This document shows positions 1-8,886 of a stretch of DNA of 64,000 nt, piece after piece. Under the pieces are notes generated by a model that worked only from the letters and a program-made list of their open reading frames with translations, had not been told where the DNA came from and made no database searches. How positions within the stretch are numbered: position 1 is the stretch's first letter; each line of letters opens with the position of its first letter. This DNA is from Pseudomonas brenneri (lineage in GTDB: Bacteria > Pseudomonadota > Gammaproteobacteria > Pseudomonadales > Pseudomonadaceae), in the NCBI RefSeq assembly GCF_007858285.1, contig NZ_VFIL01000002.1, forward strand, positions 620,001 through 684,000, read 5' to 3'. A program made the position numbers and the translations under genes.

Positions 1-336
1 GCGGGCGGTCAGTTCGCGTGGATCGCATGGCTTGGCCAGGTAATCATCGGCGCCCAGTTCCAGGCCGAGGATCCGGTCCAGGGGCTCGCCCCGGGCCGAG
101 AGCATCAGCACCGGCAATTCCGGGTGGTCGGCGCGCAGTTGCTTGAGCAACTCCAGGCCGCTGCCATCGGGCAGCATCACGTCCAGCACCACGGCCGCCG
201 GAGCGGCCTCGGCCAGGGCCTGGCGTGCGCTCACGCCGTCATGGCAAGCGCGTACCTGGAACCCTTCCTGGCTCAACCAACTGGTCAGCAGCTCACAGAG
301 CTCCTGGTCATCATCTATCAGTAACAGCTCGCTCAT
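1..336 (-). CDS. cpxR: OmpR-family response regulator, CpxR-like (3' end outside window)
   Basis: Receiver domain of a two-component response regulator; the C-terminal DNA-binding half runs off the window start. The 112 visible codons show the acidic pair D8-D9 (LIDDDQEL), the phospho-acceptor D52 in VVLDVMLPDG and the conserved K102 in YLAKPCDP. The stretch GLELGADDYL closely resembles E. coli CpxR, so an envelope-stress regulator is likely, but the output domain cannot be seen. The ATG lies 7 nt after the stop of the upstream membrane-protein gene, so the two are probably cotranscribed. Confidence 0.85.
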   Translation of the reverse strand, partial: MSELLLIDDDQELCELLTSWLSQEGFQVRACHDGVSARQALAEAAPAAVVLDVMLPDGSGLELLKQLRADHPELPVLMLSARGEPLDRILGLELGADDYLAKPCDPRELTAR

Positions 337-343
337 GACTCAC

Positions 344-751
344 TCAATTTAGCCATTGTCGACGGCGCCGATGCCCGCCACTGGCGAAGATACCGCACAG
401 CAGGGCAACCAGCGCAACTCCTGCGCCAATCACGAACCACTGCTGCTGATCGGTAAGCCAGCGTGGCAGGGCACCGCCTTGCGCTTCCTTGAGTTGCTGG
501 GCCAGGCGTTGATTGTCCTGGCGCAGCCGGCTCAACTGCGCACTCTCGCGGGTGGCATCGGCAGTTTGCAATTGTTTGTTCAGTTCTTCGCGCAGGCGTT
601 CGCTTTCTTTCAAGCGTTGCTGCAACTCGGTGACCTGGCTGCCGGCACTCAAGGACAGGGGCGTTGAACTGCCGGTGTTCGAGGTTTCTTCAGCATGGGC
701 CGTAGCCCCGATCGTTAACACTGCCAACAGACACAACTGACTTAAGCGCAT
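344..751 (-). CDS. Exported coiled-coil protein with C-terminal membrane anchor
   Basis: A 135-residue protein with a Sec signal peptide (about residues 1-20, cleavage after AHA), a charged heptad-rich coiled coil (about 38-90) and one C-terminal transmembrane helix (about 105-124) followed by a basic tail (HRRRRQ). It resembles the C-terminal half of the SH3-and-anchor (YgiM-like) proteins but has no SH3 domain. The start is chosen because AGGAG sits 5 nt upstream. It directly precedes the CpxR-like gene, which suggests an envelope-related role; its function is unknown. Confidence 0.75.
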   Translation of the reverse strand: MRLSQLCLLAVLTIGATAHAEETSNTGSSTPLSLSAGSQVTELQQRLKESERLREELNKQLQTADATRESAQLSRLRQDNQRLAQQLKEAQGGALPRWLTDQQQWFVIGAGVALVALLCGIFASGGHRRRRQWLN

Positions 752-857
752 CGGAACTCCTGATTCCACACGAATATTCAGAACGTTGTCGGCAGGTTAC
801 CGAGAATAATGAGCGATTAGGAGTACGCCGAACCCAATAGGTTCAGCGCTACATCGA

Positions 858-1157
858 TCAAGGCAGGACTTGTTTGAACGGCTTGATCACGACATCGGCA
901 TACACACCGGCCGCCACATACGGGTCGGCCTTGGCCCAGGCCTGGGCGTCGGCCAGGGAGGCGAACTCGGCGACGATCAGGCTGCCCGTGAAACCAGCGT
1001 CGCCCGGATCATTGCTGTCGACCGCCGGGTGCGGACCGGCGAGCACGATGCGCCCTTCGGCTTGCAGCGCCTTGAGGCGTTCCACGTGTGCCGGGCGCGC
1101 GGCCAGGCGTTTTTCCAGGGAGTTGGCGACGTCGGTGGCAATGATGGCGTAGAGCAT
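858..1157 (-). CDS. yciI: YciI family protein
   Basis: A 99-residue YCII-domain protein, the usual length for YciI. It is a small dimeric ferredoxin-like fold with the conserved His-Asp region near ARPAHVERL and the typical GPHPA turn. The biochemical role of the family is not settled. Its ATG starts 1 nt after the stop of yciB, so the two are translationally coupled; the same pairing is seen in enterobacteria and other pseudomonads. Confidence 0.9.
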   Translation of the reverse strand: MLYAIIATDVANSLEKRLAARPAHVERLKALQAEGRIVLAGPHPAVDSNDPGDAGFTGSLIVAEFASLADAQAWAKADPYVAAGVYADVVIKPFKQVLP

Positions 1158-1158
1158 G

Positions 1159-1755
1159 TCAGTCCTCGGTTTTTGGCGTGGTAGGGTCGGTGTCATGCAG
1201 GTGGCGCGACAGGTAGATGCCCTGGGCAACCAGGAACACCACGGTCATGCCCAGGCTGCCAAACACCTTGAAGTCGACCCAGTAGCTCTGGAAGGTAAAG
1301 GCCACGAACAGGTTGGCCGCGCCGCAGAACAGGAAAAACAGGATCCAGGCGATGTTCAGGCGGGTCCAGATCGGCTCCGGCAAGCTCAAGGCGTGGCCCA
1401 TGATCCGCTTGATCAGCAGGCGGTCGCCAATGAAATGGCTGCCGATAAAGGCCAGGGCGAACAGCCAGTTGACCACCGGGGCTTTCCATTTAAGGAAGGT
1501 TTCGCTGTGGAAGGCCAGGGTCAGGCCGCCGAAGACCAGGCAGGCGATGAGGGTCAGCCATTGGCTTTTTTCCAGCTTGCGCTGGGAGATGAAGATCGCG
1601 CCGTAGACCACCAGGGAGCTGATGATCAGTACCGCCGTGGCGCTGTAGATGCCGCCGAACGACAGCTCATGGCCGCCGATATCGATGACCCGTGGATCAG
1701 TTTTGAAAACGATGAAGAACAGCAACAGCGGGATGAGGTCGATGAATTGTTTCAC
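1159..1755 (-). CDS. yciB: Inner membrane septation protein A (YciB/IspZ)
   Basis: A 198-residue integral membrane protein with about five hydrophobic helices, beginning [18 protein letters not shown] and ending in a polar tail (PTTPKTED). The family (IspZ/YciB) acts in cell-envelope integrity and septation at the inner membrane. The start is GTG at 1755; a longer in-frame extension lacks family similarity. It is divergent from the PHP gene with 87 nt between starts and is followed directly by yciI. Confidence 0.9.
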   Translation of the reverse strand: MKQFIDLIPLLLFFIVFKTDPRVIDIGGHELSFGGIYSATAVLIISSLVVYGAIFISQRKLEKSQWLTLIACLVFGGLTLAFHSETFLKWKAPVVNWLFALAFIGSHFIGDRLLIKRIMGHALSLPEPIWTRLNIAWILFFLFCGAANLFVAFTFQSYWVDFKVFGSLGMTVVFLVAQGIYLSRHLHDTDPTTPKTED

Positions 1756-1842
1756 AGTAAGAGCCAGAAGCTGGATGTGGCGGCATAATAACAAACATCC
1801 TTGGTAGCGAAAGCGCCAGCTGACTTGAGGTTACACACTTCC

Positions 1843-2706
1843 GTGAATGTTGATTTGCACTGCCACAGCACGGCCTCCGACGGCGCCCTGGCGCCCGCGG
1901 TACTGGTTGCGCGTGCGTTTGAAAAAGGCGTGCGAGTCTTGTCGTTGACCGACCACGACACCCTTGAAGGCCTGGATGAGGCCCGTAGTGCCGCCACAGC
2001 GCTGGGGATGCAACTGGTCAATGGCGTCGAATTGTCCTGCACCTGGGGTGGTGCGACCATTCATGTGTTGGGCTATGGGTTCGACGTCACGGCCCCGCCG
2101 CTGGTGGAGGCCATCGCCCGGTTGCACGATGGCCGCTGGCTGCGGTCCGAAGAAATAAGCCGCAAACTGGCGCTCAAGGGCATGCCCAACGCCCTTGAAG
2201 GCGCCCGTGCGATCCAGCAGGAACTGGGCGACAGCGGCAACGCCCCGGCCCGCCCGCATTTTGCCGACTGGATGGTGCGCGAAGGTTTCGTCAAGGATCG
2301 TGCCGAAGCGTTTCGCAAATGGCTGGGCGCCGGCAAGCTGGGGGACGTCAAGCTGCACTGGCCGACTCTCGAAGACACCGTGGCCACCCTGCGCGCTTCA
2401 GGAGCCTGGGTCAGCCTGGCACATCCCTGGCACTACGATTTCACCCGCAGTAAACGCCGCAAGCTGATAGGCGACTATATTCAAGCGGGTGGCCACGCCA
2501 TCGAAGTGGTCAATGGGCATCAACCCGCCGAACAGGTTGGCAGCCTGGCGATTCTTGCCCGTGAGTTTGGTCTGCTGGTCAGTGCCGGCAGTGATTTCCA
2601 TGGCCCAGGCGGCTGGTCGGAGATTGGCGAATACCGCCCGGTCCCGGAAGACTTGCCGCTCCTGTGGGGGCGATTCAAGCATGACCCCATTACCGCCACC
2701 GTCTGA
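1843..2706 (+). CDS. yciV: PHP-domain phosphoesterase (TrpH/YciV, RNase AM type)
   Basis: A 287-residue PHP-family metallohydrolase. Metal-ligand motifs are visible: LHCHSTASDG near the N-terminus, LTDHDT, and SAGSDFHG near the C-terminus. E. coli YciV is a 5'-3' exoribonuclease/phosphatase acting on short oligonucleotides and rRNA 5' ends, which is the likely role here. The start is GTG at 1843, preceded by TTGAGG. It heads the co-directional block through scpB, 13 nt before the next start. Confidence 0.88.
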   Translation: MNVDLHCHSTASDGALAPAVLVARAFEKGVRVLSLTDHDTLEGLDEARSAATALGMQLVNGVELSCTWGGATIHVLGYGFDVTAPPLVEAIARLHDGRWLRSEEISRKLALKGMPNALEGARAIQQELGDSGNAPARPHFADWMVREGFVKDRAEAFRKWLGAGKLGDVKLHWPTLEDTVATLRASGAWVSLAHPWHYDFTRSKRRKLIGDYIQAGGHAIEVVNGHQPAEQVGSLAILAREFGLLVSAGSDFHGPGGWSEIGEYRPVPEDLPLLWGRFKHDPITATV

Positions 2707-2719
2707 ACAGGTAGAAAAC

Positions 2720-3349
2720 GTGAGTCAATTTTTCCAGATTCACCCGGAAAACCCGCAAGCGCGGCTGATCAAACAGGCTGTGGAGATCATTCGCGCCGGT
2801 GGTGTGGTGATCTACCCAACGGATTCCTCCTACGCGATCGGTTGTCAGATCGGCGACAAAAATGCCGTGGAGCGCGTAAGACGCCTGCGCGAGCTCGACA
2901 AGAACCACAACTTCGCGCTGATTTGCAGCGATCTGTCGCAACTGGGGCTGTTCGCCAAGGTCGACACGGGCACTTTCCGCCTGCTCAAGGCCCATACGCC
3001 GGGGCCCTACACCTTTATCCTCAATGCCACCCGCGAGGTGCCGCGCCTGCTGCTGCACCCCAAGAAGCGCACCATCGGCCTGCGTGTGCCGGAACACCCG
3101 ATTGCCCTGGCACTGCTGGCGGAACTGGGTGAGCCATTGATGAGTGTTTCGCTGATTATGCCCGGTGAATCCGAGCCGCTGTACGACCCCTACGAAATGC
3201 GCCAACTCCTGGAAAAACACGTCGACCTGATCATCGACGGCGGCTATGGCGGCAACAAGGCGTCTACCGTGATCAACCTGGCCGACGGCGAGCCTGAGGT
3301 GGTGCGCGTCGGTTGTGGCGACCCCACACCGTTTATGGTCGAGGCCTGA
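2720..3349 (+). CDS. yciO: L-threonylcarbamoyladenylate synthase-like protein (YciO type)
   Basis: A 209-residue YrdC/Sua5-fold protein. Seen are the N-terminal nucleotide-binding segment GGVVIYPTDSSYAIGC, PGPYTFILNA and the basic motif KRTIGLRVPEHP. YrdC relatives make threonylcarbamoyl-AMP for t6A tRNA modification; the YciO branch is a paralogue whose activity is less certain. The start is GTG at 2720, giving the usual YciO N-terminus (MSQFFQIHPENPQA). It abuts scpA with no spacer. Confidence 0.88.
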   Translation: MSQFFQIHPENPQARLIKQAVEIIRAGGVVIYPTDSSYAIGCQIGDKNAVERVRRLRELDKNHNFALICSDLSQLGLFAKVDTGTFRLLKAHTPGPYTFILNATREVPRLLLHPKKRTIGLRVPEHPIALALLAELGEPLMSVSLIMPGESEPLYDPYEMRQLLEKHVDLIIDGGYGGNKASTVINLADGEPEVVRVGCGDPTPFMVEA

Positions 3350-4168
3350 ATGTCGTCTGTGGAAACCGTCGACAGCCAGGCCGGCGCCCAGCAAGAACTG
3401 CCATTTGCCATGGTCTATGGCCAGGCGGTCATGGAAATGCCCCTGGATTTGTACATCCCGCCGGATGCCCTGGAAGTGTTCCTTGAAGCCTTCGAAGGCC
3501 CGCTGGACTTGCTGCTGTACCTGATCCGCAAACAAAACATCAATATCCTCGATATCCCGGTGGCGGAAATCACTCGCCAGTACATGGGGTATGTCGAGTT
3601 GATGCAGTCGGTGCGTCTGGAACTGGCTGCCGAGTATCTGGTGATGGCCGCGATGTTGGCGGAGATCAAGTCGCGCATGCTGCTGCCGCGTTCGGAGACG
3701 ATCGAAGCAGAAGAAGACGACCCGCGCGCCGAACTGATCCGCCGCCTGCAGGAATACGAGCGCTTCAAGGCCGCCGCCGAAGGCATTGACGGCTTGAGCC
3801 GTGTCGGTCGTGACGTGGTGGTGCCCAAGCTCGATGCCCCGGAAGCCCGGGCGCGCAAGTTGTTACCGGATGTGAGTCTGGAAGAGCTGCTGATGTCCAT
3901 GGCCGAGGTGCTGCGCCGTGGCGATATGTTTGAAAGCCACCAGGTCAGCCGCGAAGCCTTGTCCACACGCGAGCGCATGAGTGATGTGCTGGAACGCCTC
4001 AAGGGCGGCGGTTTTGTGCCGTTTGTCGAGCTGTTCACCGCCGAAGAAGGGCGCCTGGGGGTGGTGGTGACCTTTATGGCGATCCTTGAACTGGTCAAGG
4101 AGTCCTTGGTCGAGTTGGTACAGAATGAGCCTTTTGCGGCTATCCACGTGCGGGCGCGAGCCGAATAA
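3350..4168 (+). CDS. scpA: Segregation and condensation protein A
   Basis: A kleisin subunit of the SMC-ScpAB condensin-like complex that organises the chromosome. The 272 residues carry the family core FEGPLDLLLYLIRKQNINIL (about 46-65) and EYLVMAAMLAEIKSRMLLPR (about 95-114), and a winged-helix C-terminus. The N-terminus is about 35 residues longer than in Bacillus ScpA, as usual in pseudomonads. scpB follows after 12 nt. No smc gene is in the window. Confidence 0.95.
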   Translation: MSSVETVDSQAGAQQELPFAMVYGQAVMEMPLDLYIPPDALEVFLEAFEGPLDLLLYLIRKQNINILDIPVAEITRQYMGYVELMQSVRLELAAEYLVMAAMLAEIKSRMLLPRSETIEAEEDDPRAELIRRLQEYERFKAAAEGIDGLSRVGRDVVVPKLDAPEARARKLLPDVSLEELLMSMAEVLRRGDMFESHQVSREALSTRERMSDVLERLKGGGFVPFVELFTAEEGRLGVVVTFMAILELVKESLVELVQNEPFAAIHVRARAE

Positions 4169-4180
4169 CGAGCTGAATCG

Positions 4181-5107
4181 ATGAATCTGACTGAACCCCG
4201 CGAACTGGCGCCTTTGTTGGAAGCCTTCCTCTTGGCCTCGGGCAAGCCGCAATCGTTGGAACGCCTGTTCGAACTGTTTGAAGAGGCTGAGCGCCCGGAA
4301 CCGCCGGTGTTCAAGAAGGCCCTGGAAATCCTGCGCAAATCCTGCGAAGGCCGTGCCTTTGAATTGCGCGAGGTCGCCTCGGGCTACCGCCTACAAATCC
4401 GCGAAAAGTTTTCGCCGTGGGTCGGGCGCCTGTGGGAAGAGCGCCCGCAACGTTACTCCCGGGCGATGCTGGAGACCATGGCGCTGATTGCCTACCGCCA
4501 ACCCATCACCCGTGGCGAGATCGAAGACGTGCGCGGCGTGGCGGTCAACAGCCATATCGTCAAGACGCTGTTGGAGCGCGAGTGGATCCGCATCGTCGGC
4601 TACCGCGACGTGCCCGGCAAACCGGCGATGTTTGCCACCACCAAGGTGTTTCTCGATCATTTCAACCTGAAGAACCTCGACGACCTGCCGCCGCTGGCCG
4701 AACTGCGCGAGATCGAGGCTGAGCCGGTGCTCGACTTCGACGACGCGCCGGTGCCGGCTGGCTTGCAGGAACTGGCTGATGCCAGCGCCGAGCCGCAAGA
4801 GCCGAAGGACGAGACCAGTTTCCATACGCTGCTGTTGGAGCTGGATGATATGGAGCAGGGGATCAAGACCGACTTTGATGACTTGCTACGCGATGGGGCA
4901 GCAGAGCCTGAGACGCCGGTGAACGTTGAAACGGCGCCGGAGGTCGAACCTGAGCCTGAGGAAGACATCCTCGGCGTTGCGGCCGCCCGCGAAAAACTGC
5001 TGGCAGCCGTCGCCGCCCTGGAACAGCCCGAGTTGAGCGATGAAGAGGCCGAAGCCCGGGCACTGGCCGAAGCCATCGAAAACGAACGTCGCGAATTCGA
5101 AGACTGA
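4181..5107 (+). CDS. scpB: Segregation and condensation protein B
   Basis: Winged-helix partner of ScpA. The first ~185 residues match the ScpB core, including SRAMLETMALIAYRQPITRGEI and GKPAMFATT. The last ~120 residues are a highly acidic, low-complexity tail (many E, D and A) that is longer than in Gram-positive ScpB and common in Pseudomonas. It closes the scpAB block; a REPIN lies just downstream. Confidence 0.95.
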   Translation: MNLTEPRELAPLLEAFLLASGKPQSLERLFELFEEAERPEPPVFKKALEILRKSCEGRAFELREVASGYRLQIREKFSPWVGRLWEERPQRYSRAMLETMALIAYRQPITRGEIEDVRGVAVNSHIVKTLLEREWIRIVGYRDVPGKPAMFATTKVFLDHFNLKNLDDLPPLAELREIEAEPVLDFDDAPVPAGLQELADASAEPQEPKDETSFHTLLLELDDMEQGIKTDFDDLLRDGAAEPETPVNVETAPEVEPEPEEDILGVAAAREKLLAAVAALEQPELSDEEAEARALAEAIENERREFED

Positions 5108-5120
5108 CCTGTCCCACCCT

Positions 5121-5207
5121 TGTAGGAGCTGGCTTGCCTGCGATACAGGCAACTCGGTACTTCAGGCAGACCATGCTGATGCTATCGCAGGCAAGCCAGC
5201 TCCCACA
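5121..5207. repeat. REPIN (paired inverted REP elements)
   Basis: The left arm tgtaggagctggcttgcctg and the right arm gcaggcaagccagctcccac are inverted copies separated by about 40 nt. It lies between scpB and the DUF1289 gene. The GCTGG...CCAGC core differs from the GCGAG type seen elsewhere in the window. Confidence 0.85.
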
Positions 5208-5233
5208 GAAAAGCCCTGTGCAGTGAGGTAGTG

Positions 5234-5425
5234 ATGAACTCCACCAAAGACCCCTGCATCAACATCTGTAAATTCAGCGACGATATCTGCGTCGGCTGCG
5301 GGCGCAGCAAGCGCGAGATCCGGGCCTGGAAGAAGCTCGACAAAGTCGACAAGCGCGCGGTATTGGCCGAATCCCAGCTACGGCTGATTGCCCTCGGCGC
5401 CACCGGTCGGCGGAAAAGCAAATGA
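5234..5425 (+). CDS. DUF1289 domain protein
   Basis: A 63-residue protein with the Cys pattern of DUF1289: CINIC near residue 8 and ICVGCGRSKREI near 18-29, suggesting a small metal-binding fold. The ATG at 5234 is preferred over the GTG at 5231 because of its distance from the GAGG at 5224. It lies between scpB and rluB, with REP DNA upstream. Function is unknown. Confidence 0.85.
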   Translation: MNSTKDPCINICKFSDDICVGCGRSKREIRAWKKLDKVDKRAVLAESQLRLIALGATGRRKSK

Positions 5426-5569
5426 CTGGGCACATATCGGCTAGTCTCTGATGCGCAATGCGCGCCATGAGCGTATGATTCGCGACCCTTTGGCGATGCG
5501 TTCGCCCAAGACCCAGATTTGAATACTCTTCAGGCCACGCCTGAATCGACACACCGGGAGGTGCTTAAG

Positions 5570-6808
5570 ATGAAAGACCAAGACCAGAACGACAGCCAGG
5601 AAATCGGCCCAGCAGGCGAGAAACTGCAAAAAGTCCTCGCCCGTATCGGCGTCGGCTCGCGCCGCGACGTGGAAGCCTGGATCACCCAGAAGCGCATCAA
5701 GGTCAACGGCGTCGAGGCCACCCTTGGTCAGCGCGTCGACCTGCATGACGCGATCACCATTGATGGCAAGGTCATCAAGCGTGAAGAGGCCGCCGAATCA
5801 GTGCGCCGCGTGATCATGTACAACAAGCCCGACGGCGAGATCTGCACCCGTGACGACCCGGAAGGCCGTCCAACCGTGTTCGACAAGATGCCCAAGCCTA
5901 AAGAAGGCCGTTGGATCAATATCGGCCGCCTGGACATCAACACCACCGGCTTGCTGATGTTTACCACCGACGGTGAACTGGCCAACCGCCTGATGCACCC
6001 GTCCTACGAGATGGACCGTGAATACGCCGTGCGTGTACGTGGTGAAGTCGATGACGAGATGATCGAGCGCCTCAAGGCCGGCGTCGTGCTGGAAGACGGC
6101 CCGGCCAAGTTCACCGACATCAAGCAGGCGCCTGGTGGCGAAGGTTTCAACCACTGGTACCACTGCGTGGTGATGGAAGGGCGTAACCGTGAAGTACGTC
6201 GCCTGTGGGAATCCCAGGGTCTGGTGGTCAGCCGTCTGAAGCGCGTGCGTTTCGGCCCGGTGTTCCTCAACTCTGACCTGCCGATGGGTCGCTGGCGCGA
6301 AATGAGCCAGTACGAAGTCGACATCCTCAGTGCCGAAGTGGGCCTGACGCCTGTGGCCATGCCGCAGATGAATGCCAAGAGCAAGGACAAGCTGGAGCGT
6401 ATGCAGCGTAAATCGTCGCGCCCAGTGGCACGCACCGAACGCGTTGCCCGGACCTTGCGCCCGGCCCTGGATGCACCGGCTACTGGCGGTCGCATTTCCC
6501 GTCAGCCGCAGATCGAGGGCGATCGTCGTCCATCGGCTCCGGCTCGCCAGGATGGCGAGCGTGCGCCGCGTACTCCGCGTCCAGCCGGCCGTGGCGAAGC
6601 GCCAACGGGCGGTCGCAGCAACCGTGGCGATGCAGGCCGTGGGGCGCCGCAGACCGATCGTCCAGCCGAAGGCGCCAAGCGCCCAGCCAAGCCAGCGCCG
6701 AAAAAGCGTCCAGGGCTCAAACTGGTGGCTGACGAGCCGTCGGGCAAGCGCCGTGGTGCGCCGGCAGGTTCCGGGCAGCGTCCGGGCTTTGGTCGCAAGA
6801 AGCCTTAA
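5570..6808 (+). CDS. rluB: 23S rRNA pseudouridine(2605) synthase RluB
   Basis: Modifies U2605 of 23S rRNA. Of 412 residues, an S4 RNA-binding domain covers about 19-65, and the RsuA/RluB catalytic domain follows with catalytic D122 in GRLDINTTGLLMF. From about residue 270 the protein is a disordered basic tail rich in Arg, Pro, Ala and Gly, much longer than in E. coli RluB but normal for Pseudomonas. The ATG at 5570 follows GGGAGG. A strong intrinsic terminator follows. Confidence 0.93.
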   Translation: MKDQDQNDSQEIGPAGEKLQKVLARIGVGSRRDVEAWITQKRIKVNGVEATLGQRVDLHDAITIDGKVIKREEAAESVRRVIMYNKPDGEICTRDDPEGRPTVFDKMPKPKEGRWINIGRLDINTTGLLMFTTDGELANRLMHPSYEMDREYAVRVRGEVDDEMIERLKAGVVLEDGPAKFTDIKQAPGGEGFNHWYHCVVMEGRNREVRRLWESQGLVVSRLKRVRFGPVFLNSDLPMGRWREMSQYEVDILSAEVGLTPVAMPQMNAKSKDKLERMQRKSSRPVARTERVARTLRPALDAPATGGRISRQPQIEGDRRPSAPARQDGERAPRTPRPAGRGEAPTGGRSNRGDAGRGAPQTDRPAEGAKRPAKPAPKKRPGLKLVADEPSGKRRGAPAGSGQRPGFGRKKP

Positions 6809-6834
6809 GGGCTGCGGCAAGCTGTAAGAAAAAG

Positions 6835-6862
6835 CGCCAACCTTCGGGTTGGCGTTTTTTTT
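6835..6862 (+). terminator. Intrinsic terminator of rluB
   Basis: Perfect 8-bp stem cgccaacc/ggttggcg with a TTCG tetraloop, followed by eight T residues, 26 nt after the rluB stop. Confidence 0.93.
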
Positions 6863-6875
6863 GCGCCGGATTTTG

Positions 6876-6974
6876 TGTAGGCGCGAGCTTGCTCGCGAAA
6901 AAATCAGAGCTGTCGTGGTTATCCAGAATGAACGCAGTGCCTGGGCGTTTCTCGCGAGCAAGCTTGCTCCTACA
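6876..6974. repeat. REPIN, GCGAG type
   Basis: The arm tgtaggcgcgagcttgctcg at 6876 is mirrored by cgcgagcaagcttgctccta ending at 6974, with about 50 nt of unrelated spacer. Confidence 0.88.
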
Positions 6975-7284
6975 GATGATGGCAAGCCCGGTCGTCATGA
7001 ATGTCTTCCGCGCTGTAACAATTATTTTACGGAGGGCCTGAGCCTATGCCTGTCTTGGTCTCGTGGGTTTTTATCTGTAAAGAAAACTTTCCGATCGGTC
7101 AACAATCTCCCCGGCAAGGCTCCCTAACCAATCGAGCGGTGTACAATGCGCCGCGTTTTACTGTGACCCCCCTTGCGTACCCACGCAAAAGGCCAACCTC
7201 AAGGCTGACCCGCCTTGTTAACTCCGCCTGGCCATAAGCCGGACGGGTTCGATTTCGTCACAGATAAAAACAAACAGGTGACGC
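6975..7284 (+). other. Upstream region of the aroP leader
   Basis: About 310 nt without a convincing protein gene. It probably contains the promoter and 5' leader of the aroP transcript. A TATAAT-like tacaat is at 7142 but without a good -35 box. Short inverted repeats occur, for example ttgcgt/acgcaa around 7173-7189. A frame opening at 7046 has no good coding character and is not called. Confidence 0.4.
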
Positions 7285-7347
7285 ATGACCGTAAGAAAGA
7301 CGCTGAACTCCTGGTGCCTGCGCTGGGGTTTGATCGGCGCTGCTTGA
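7285..7347 (+). CDS. Candidate 20-residue Trp-containing leader peptide upstream of aroP
   Basis: An ATG preceded by ACAGGTG opens a 20-codon frame ending in TGA. It encodes a basic start (MTVRKTL) and then NSWCLRWG, with two Trp codons, one Cys and two Arg. It lies 60 nt before the start of an aromatic amino-acid permease. Placement, RBS and Trp content suggest a regulatory leader, but no expression evidence is available here. Confidence 0.55.
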   Translation: MTVRKTLNSWCLRWGLIGAA

Positions 7348-7393
7348 GCAGGTTTCAAAGCAGCATCGTGCAATCAACATCATCAAACCTTGC
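7348..7393 (+). promoter_or_regulatory. Candidate hairpin between leader peptide and aroP
   Basis: gcaggttt directly after the leader stop can pair with aaaccttgc at 7385-7393 (one bulged base, about 29-nt loop). The right arm lies just before the probable aroP ribosome-binding region (gtgagaccc). No T-tract follows, so control of translation or of RNA stability is more likely than simple termination. Confidence 0.4.
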
Positions 7394-7407
7394 GTGAGAC
7401 CCTTTTC

Positions 7408-8829
7408 ATGAGTGCAACCAACTCGCCTTCAGGTGAACTGAAGCGCGGCCTGAAAAATCGTCATATTCAATTGATCGCCCTCGGTGGCGCGATCGGTACC
7501 GGCCTGTTCCTGGGCTCGGCGGGGGTGCTGAAGTCAGCCGGCCCGTCGATGATCCTGGGCTATGCCATCTGCGGCTTTATCGCCTTCATGATCATGCGCC
7601 AACTGGGCGAAATGATCGTCGAAGAGCCGGTGGCCGGATCCTTCAGCCATTTTGCCCACAAGTACTGGGGCGGTTTCGCCGGTTTCCTGTCGGGCTGGAA
7701 CTGCTGGATCCTCTATATCCTGGTGGGCATGTCGGAGCTGACGGCTGTCGGCAAATACGTGCATTACTGGTGGCCGGAGATTCCGACCTGGGTCTCGGCG
7801 GCGGCATTTTTCGTGCTGATCAATGTGATCAACCTGGCCAACGTCAAAGTGTTTGGCGAGGCTGAGTTCTGGTTTGCGATTATCAAGGTGGTGGCGATTG
7901 TCGGCATGATCGCCCTGGGCAGCTATCTGCTGGTCAGCGGCAGCGGCGGGCCACAGGCTTCGGTGAGCAACCTGTGGGAACACGGCGGGTTCTTCCCCCA
8001 TGGCGTCGGTGGGCTGGTGATGGCCATGGCGATCATCATGTTCTCCTTCGGTGGCCTGGAGATGCTCGGTTTCACCGCCGCTGAAGCAGACCAGCCACGC
8101 ACTGTGATTCCCAAGGCGATCAATCAGGTGATCTACCGCATCCTGATTTTCTACATTGGCGCCCTGGTGGTGCTGTTGTCGCTGACCCCGTGGGACAGCC
8201 TCCTGGCGACACTCAACGCGTCCGGCGATGCCTACAGCGGTAGCCCGTTCGTGCAGGTGTTCTCGATGCTGGGCAGCAACACCGCCGCGCATATCCTCAA
8301 CTTTGTGGTGTTGACGGCGGCGCTGTCGGTGTACAACAGCGGTACTTACTGCAACAGCCGCATGCTGCTGGGCATGGCCGAGCAGGGCGATGCGCCGGCG
8401 GCATTGGCGAAGATCGACAAGCGCGGCGTACCTGTGCGCTCGATCCTGGCCTCGGCAGCAGTCACCCTGGTGGCGGTGCTGATGAACTACTGGATGCCGC
8501 AACACGCACTGCAACTGCTGATGTCCCTGGTGGTGGCCACGCTGGTGATCAACTGGGCGATGATCAGCTTCTCGCACTTCAAGTTCCGCCAGCACATGAA
8601 CCGCACGGGCCAGGTGCCCTTGTTCAAGGCGCTGTGGTATCCCTACGGCAACTATGTGTGCCTGGCGTTCGTGGTGTTTATCCTGGCGATCATGCTGATG
8701 ACGCCGGGGATTCAGAAGTCGGTGTATGCGATCCCGGTATGGCTGGCGTTCATGTGGGTCTGCTATTTTTTCAAGAATAAGCGCAAGGCTCGGGAAAACC
8801 TGAGTGCGGTATCCTCGCTCAACAACTAG
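7408..8829 (+). CDS. aroP: Aromatic amino-acid permease, AroP type
   Basis: An APC-superfamily proton symporter of 473 residues with about 12 membrane helices. It starts with the family signature LKRGLKNRHIQLIALGGAIG and carries YILVGMSELTAVGKYVHYW and FSFGGLEMLGFTAAEAD, which closely match E. coli AroP/PheP. Uptake of Phe, Tyr and Trp is expected. ATG 7408 is preferred over an in-frame TTG at 7390. A Trp-containing leader and a hairpin precede it. Confidence 0.88.
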   Translation: MSATNSPSGELKRGLKNRHIQLIALGGAIGTGLFLGSAGVLKSAGPSMILGYAICGFIAFMIMRQLGEMIVEEPVAGSFSHFAHKYWGGFAGFLSGWNCWILYILVGMSELTAVGKYVHYWWPEIPTWVSAAAFFVLINVINLANVKVFGEAEFWFAIIKVVAIVGMIALGSYLLVSGSGGPQASVSNLWEHGGFFPHGVGGLVMAMAIIMFSFGGLEMLGFTAAEADQPRTVIPKAINQVIYRILIFYIGALVVLLSLTPWDSLLATLNASGDAYSGSPFVQVFSMLGSNTAAHILNFVVLTAALSVYNSGTYCNSRMLLGMAEQGDAPAALAKIDKRGVPVRSILASAAVTLVAVLMNYWMPQHALQLLMSLVVATLVINWAMISFSHFKFRQHMNRTGQVPLFKALWYPYGNYVCLAFVVFILAIMLMTPGIQKSVYAIPVWLAFMWVCYFFKNKRKARENLSAVSSLNN

Positions 8830-8831
8830 CC

Positions 8832-8867
8832 CACCCTGCAGGAGCCGGTAAGCCGGCTCCTGCAGGT
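8832..8867. repeat. Perfect GC-rich hairpin (REP-like)
   Basis: caccctgcaggagccgg and ccggctcctgcaggtg form a near-perfect 16-bp stem with a taag-type loop right after the aroP stop. It has the AGGAGCCGG core of REP elements, lacks a T-tract and may protect or end the aroP mRNA. Confidence 0.7.
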
Positions 8868-8886
8868 GTCAACGGACCTGCTTTCC

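Noticed and set aside
5121..5207. REPINs as CRISPR arrays
   Set aside because: The copies are inverted pairs scattered singly, not regularly spaced direct repeats with unique spacers.
7046..7237. A 63-codon frame upstream of the aroP leader
   Set aside because: Weak codon bias, no family, and it spans probable promoter DNA.
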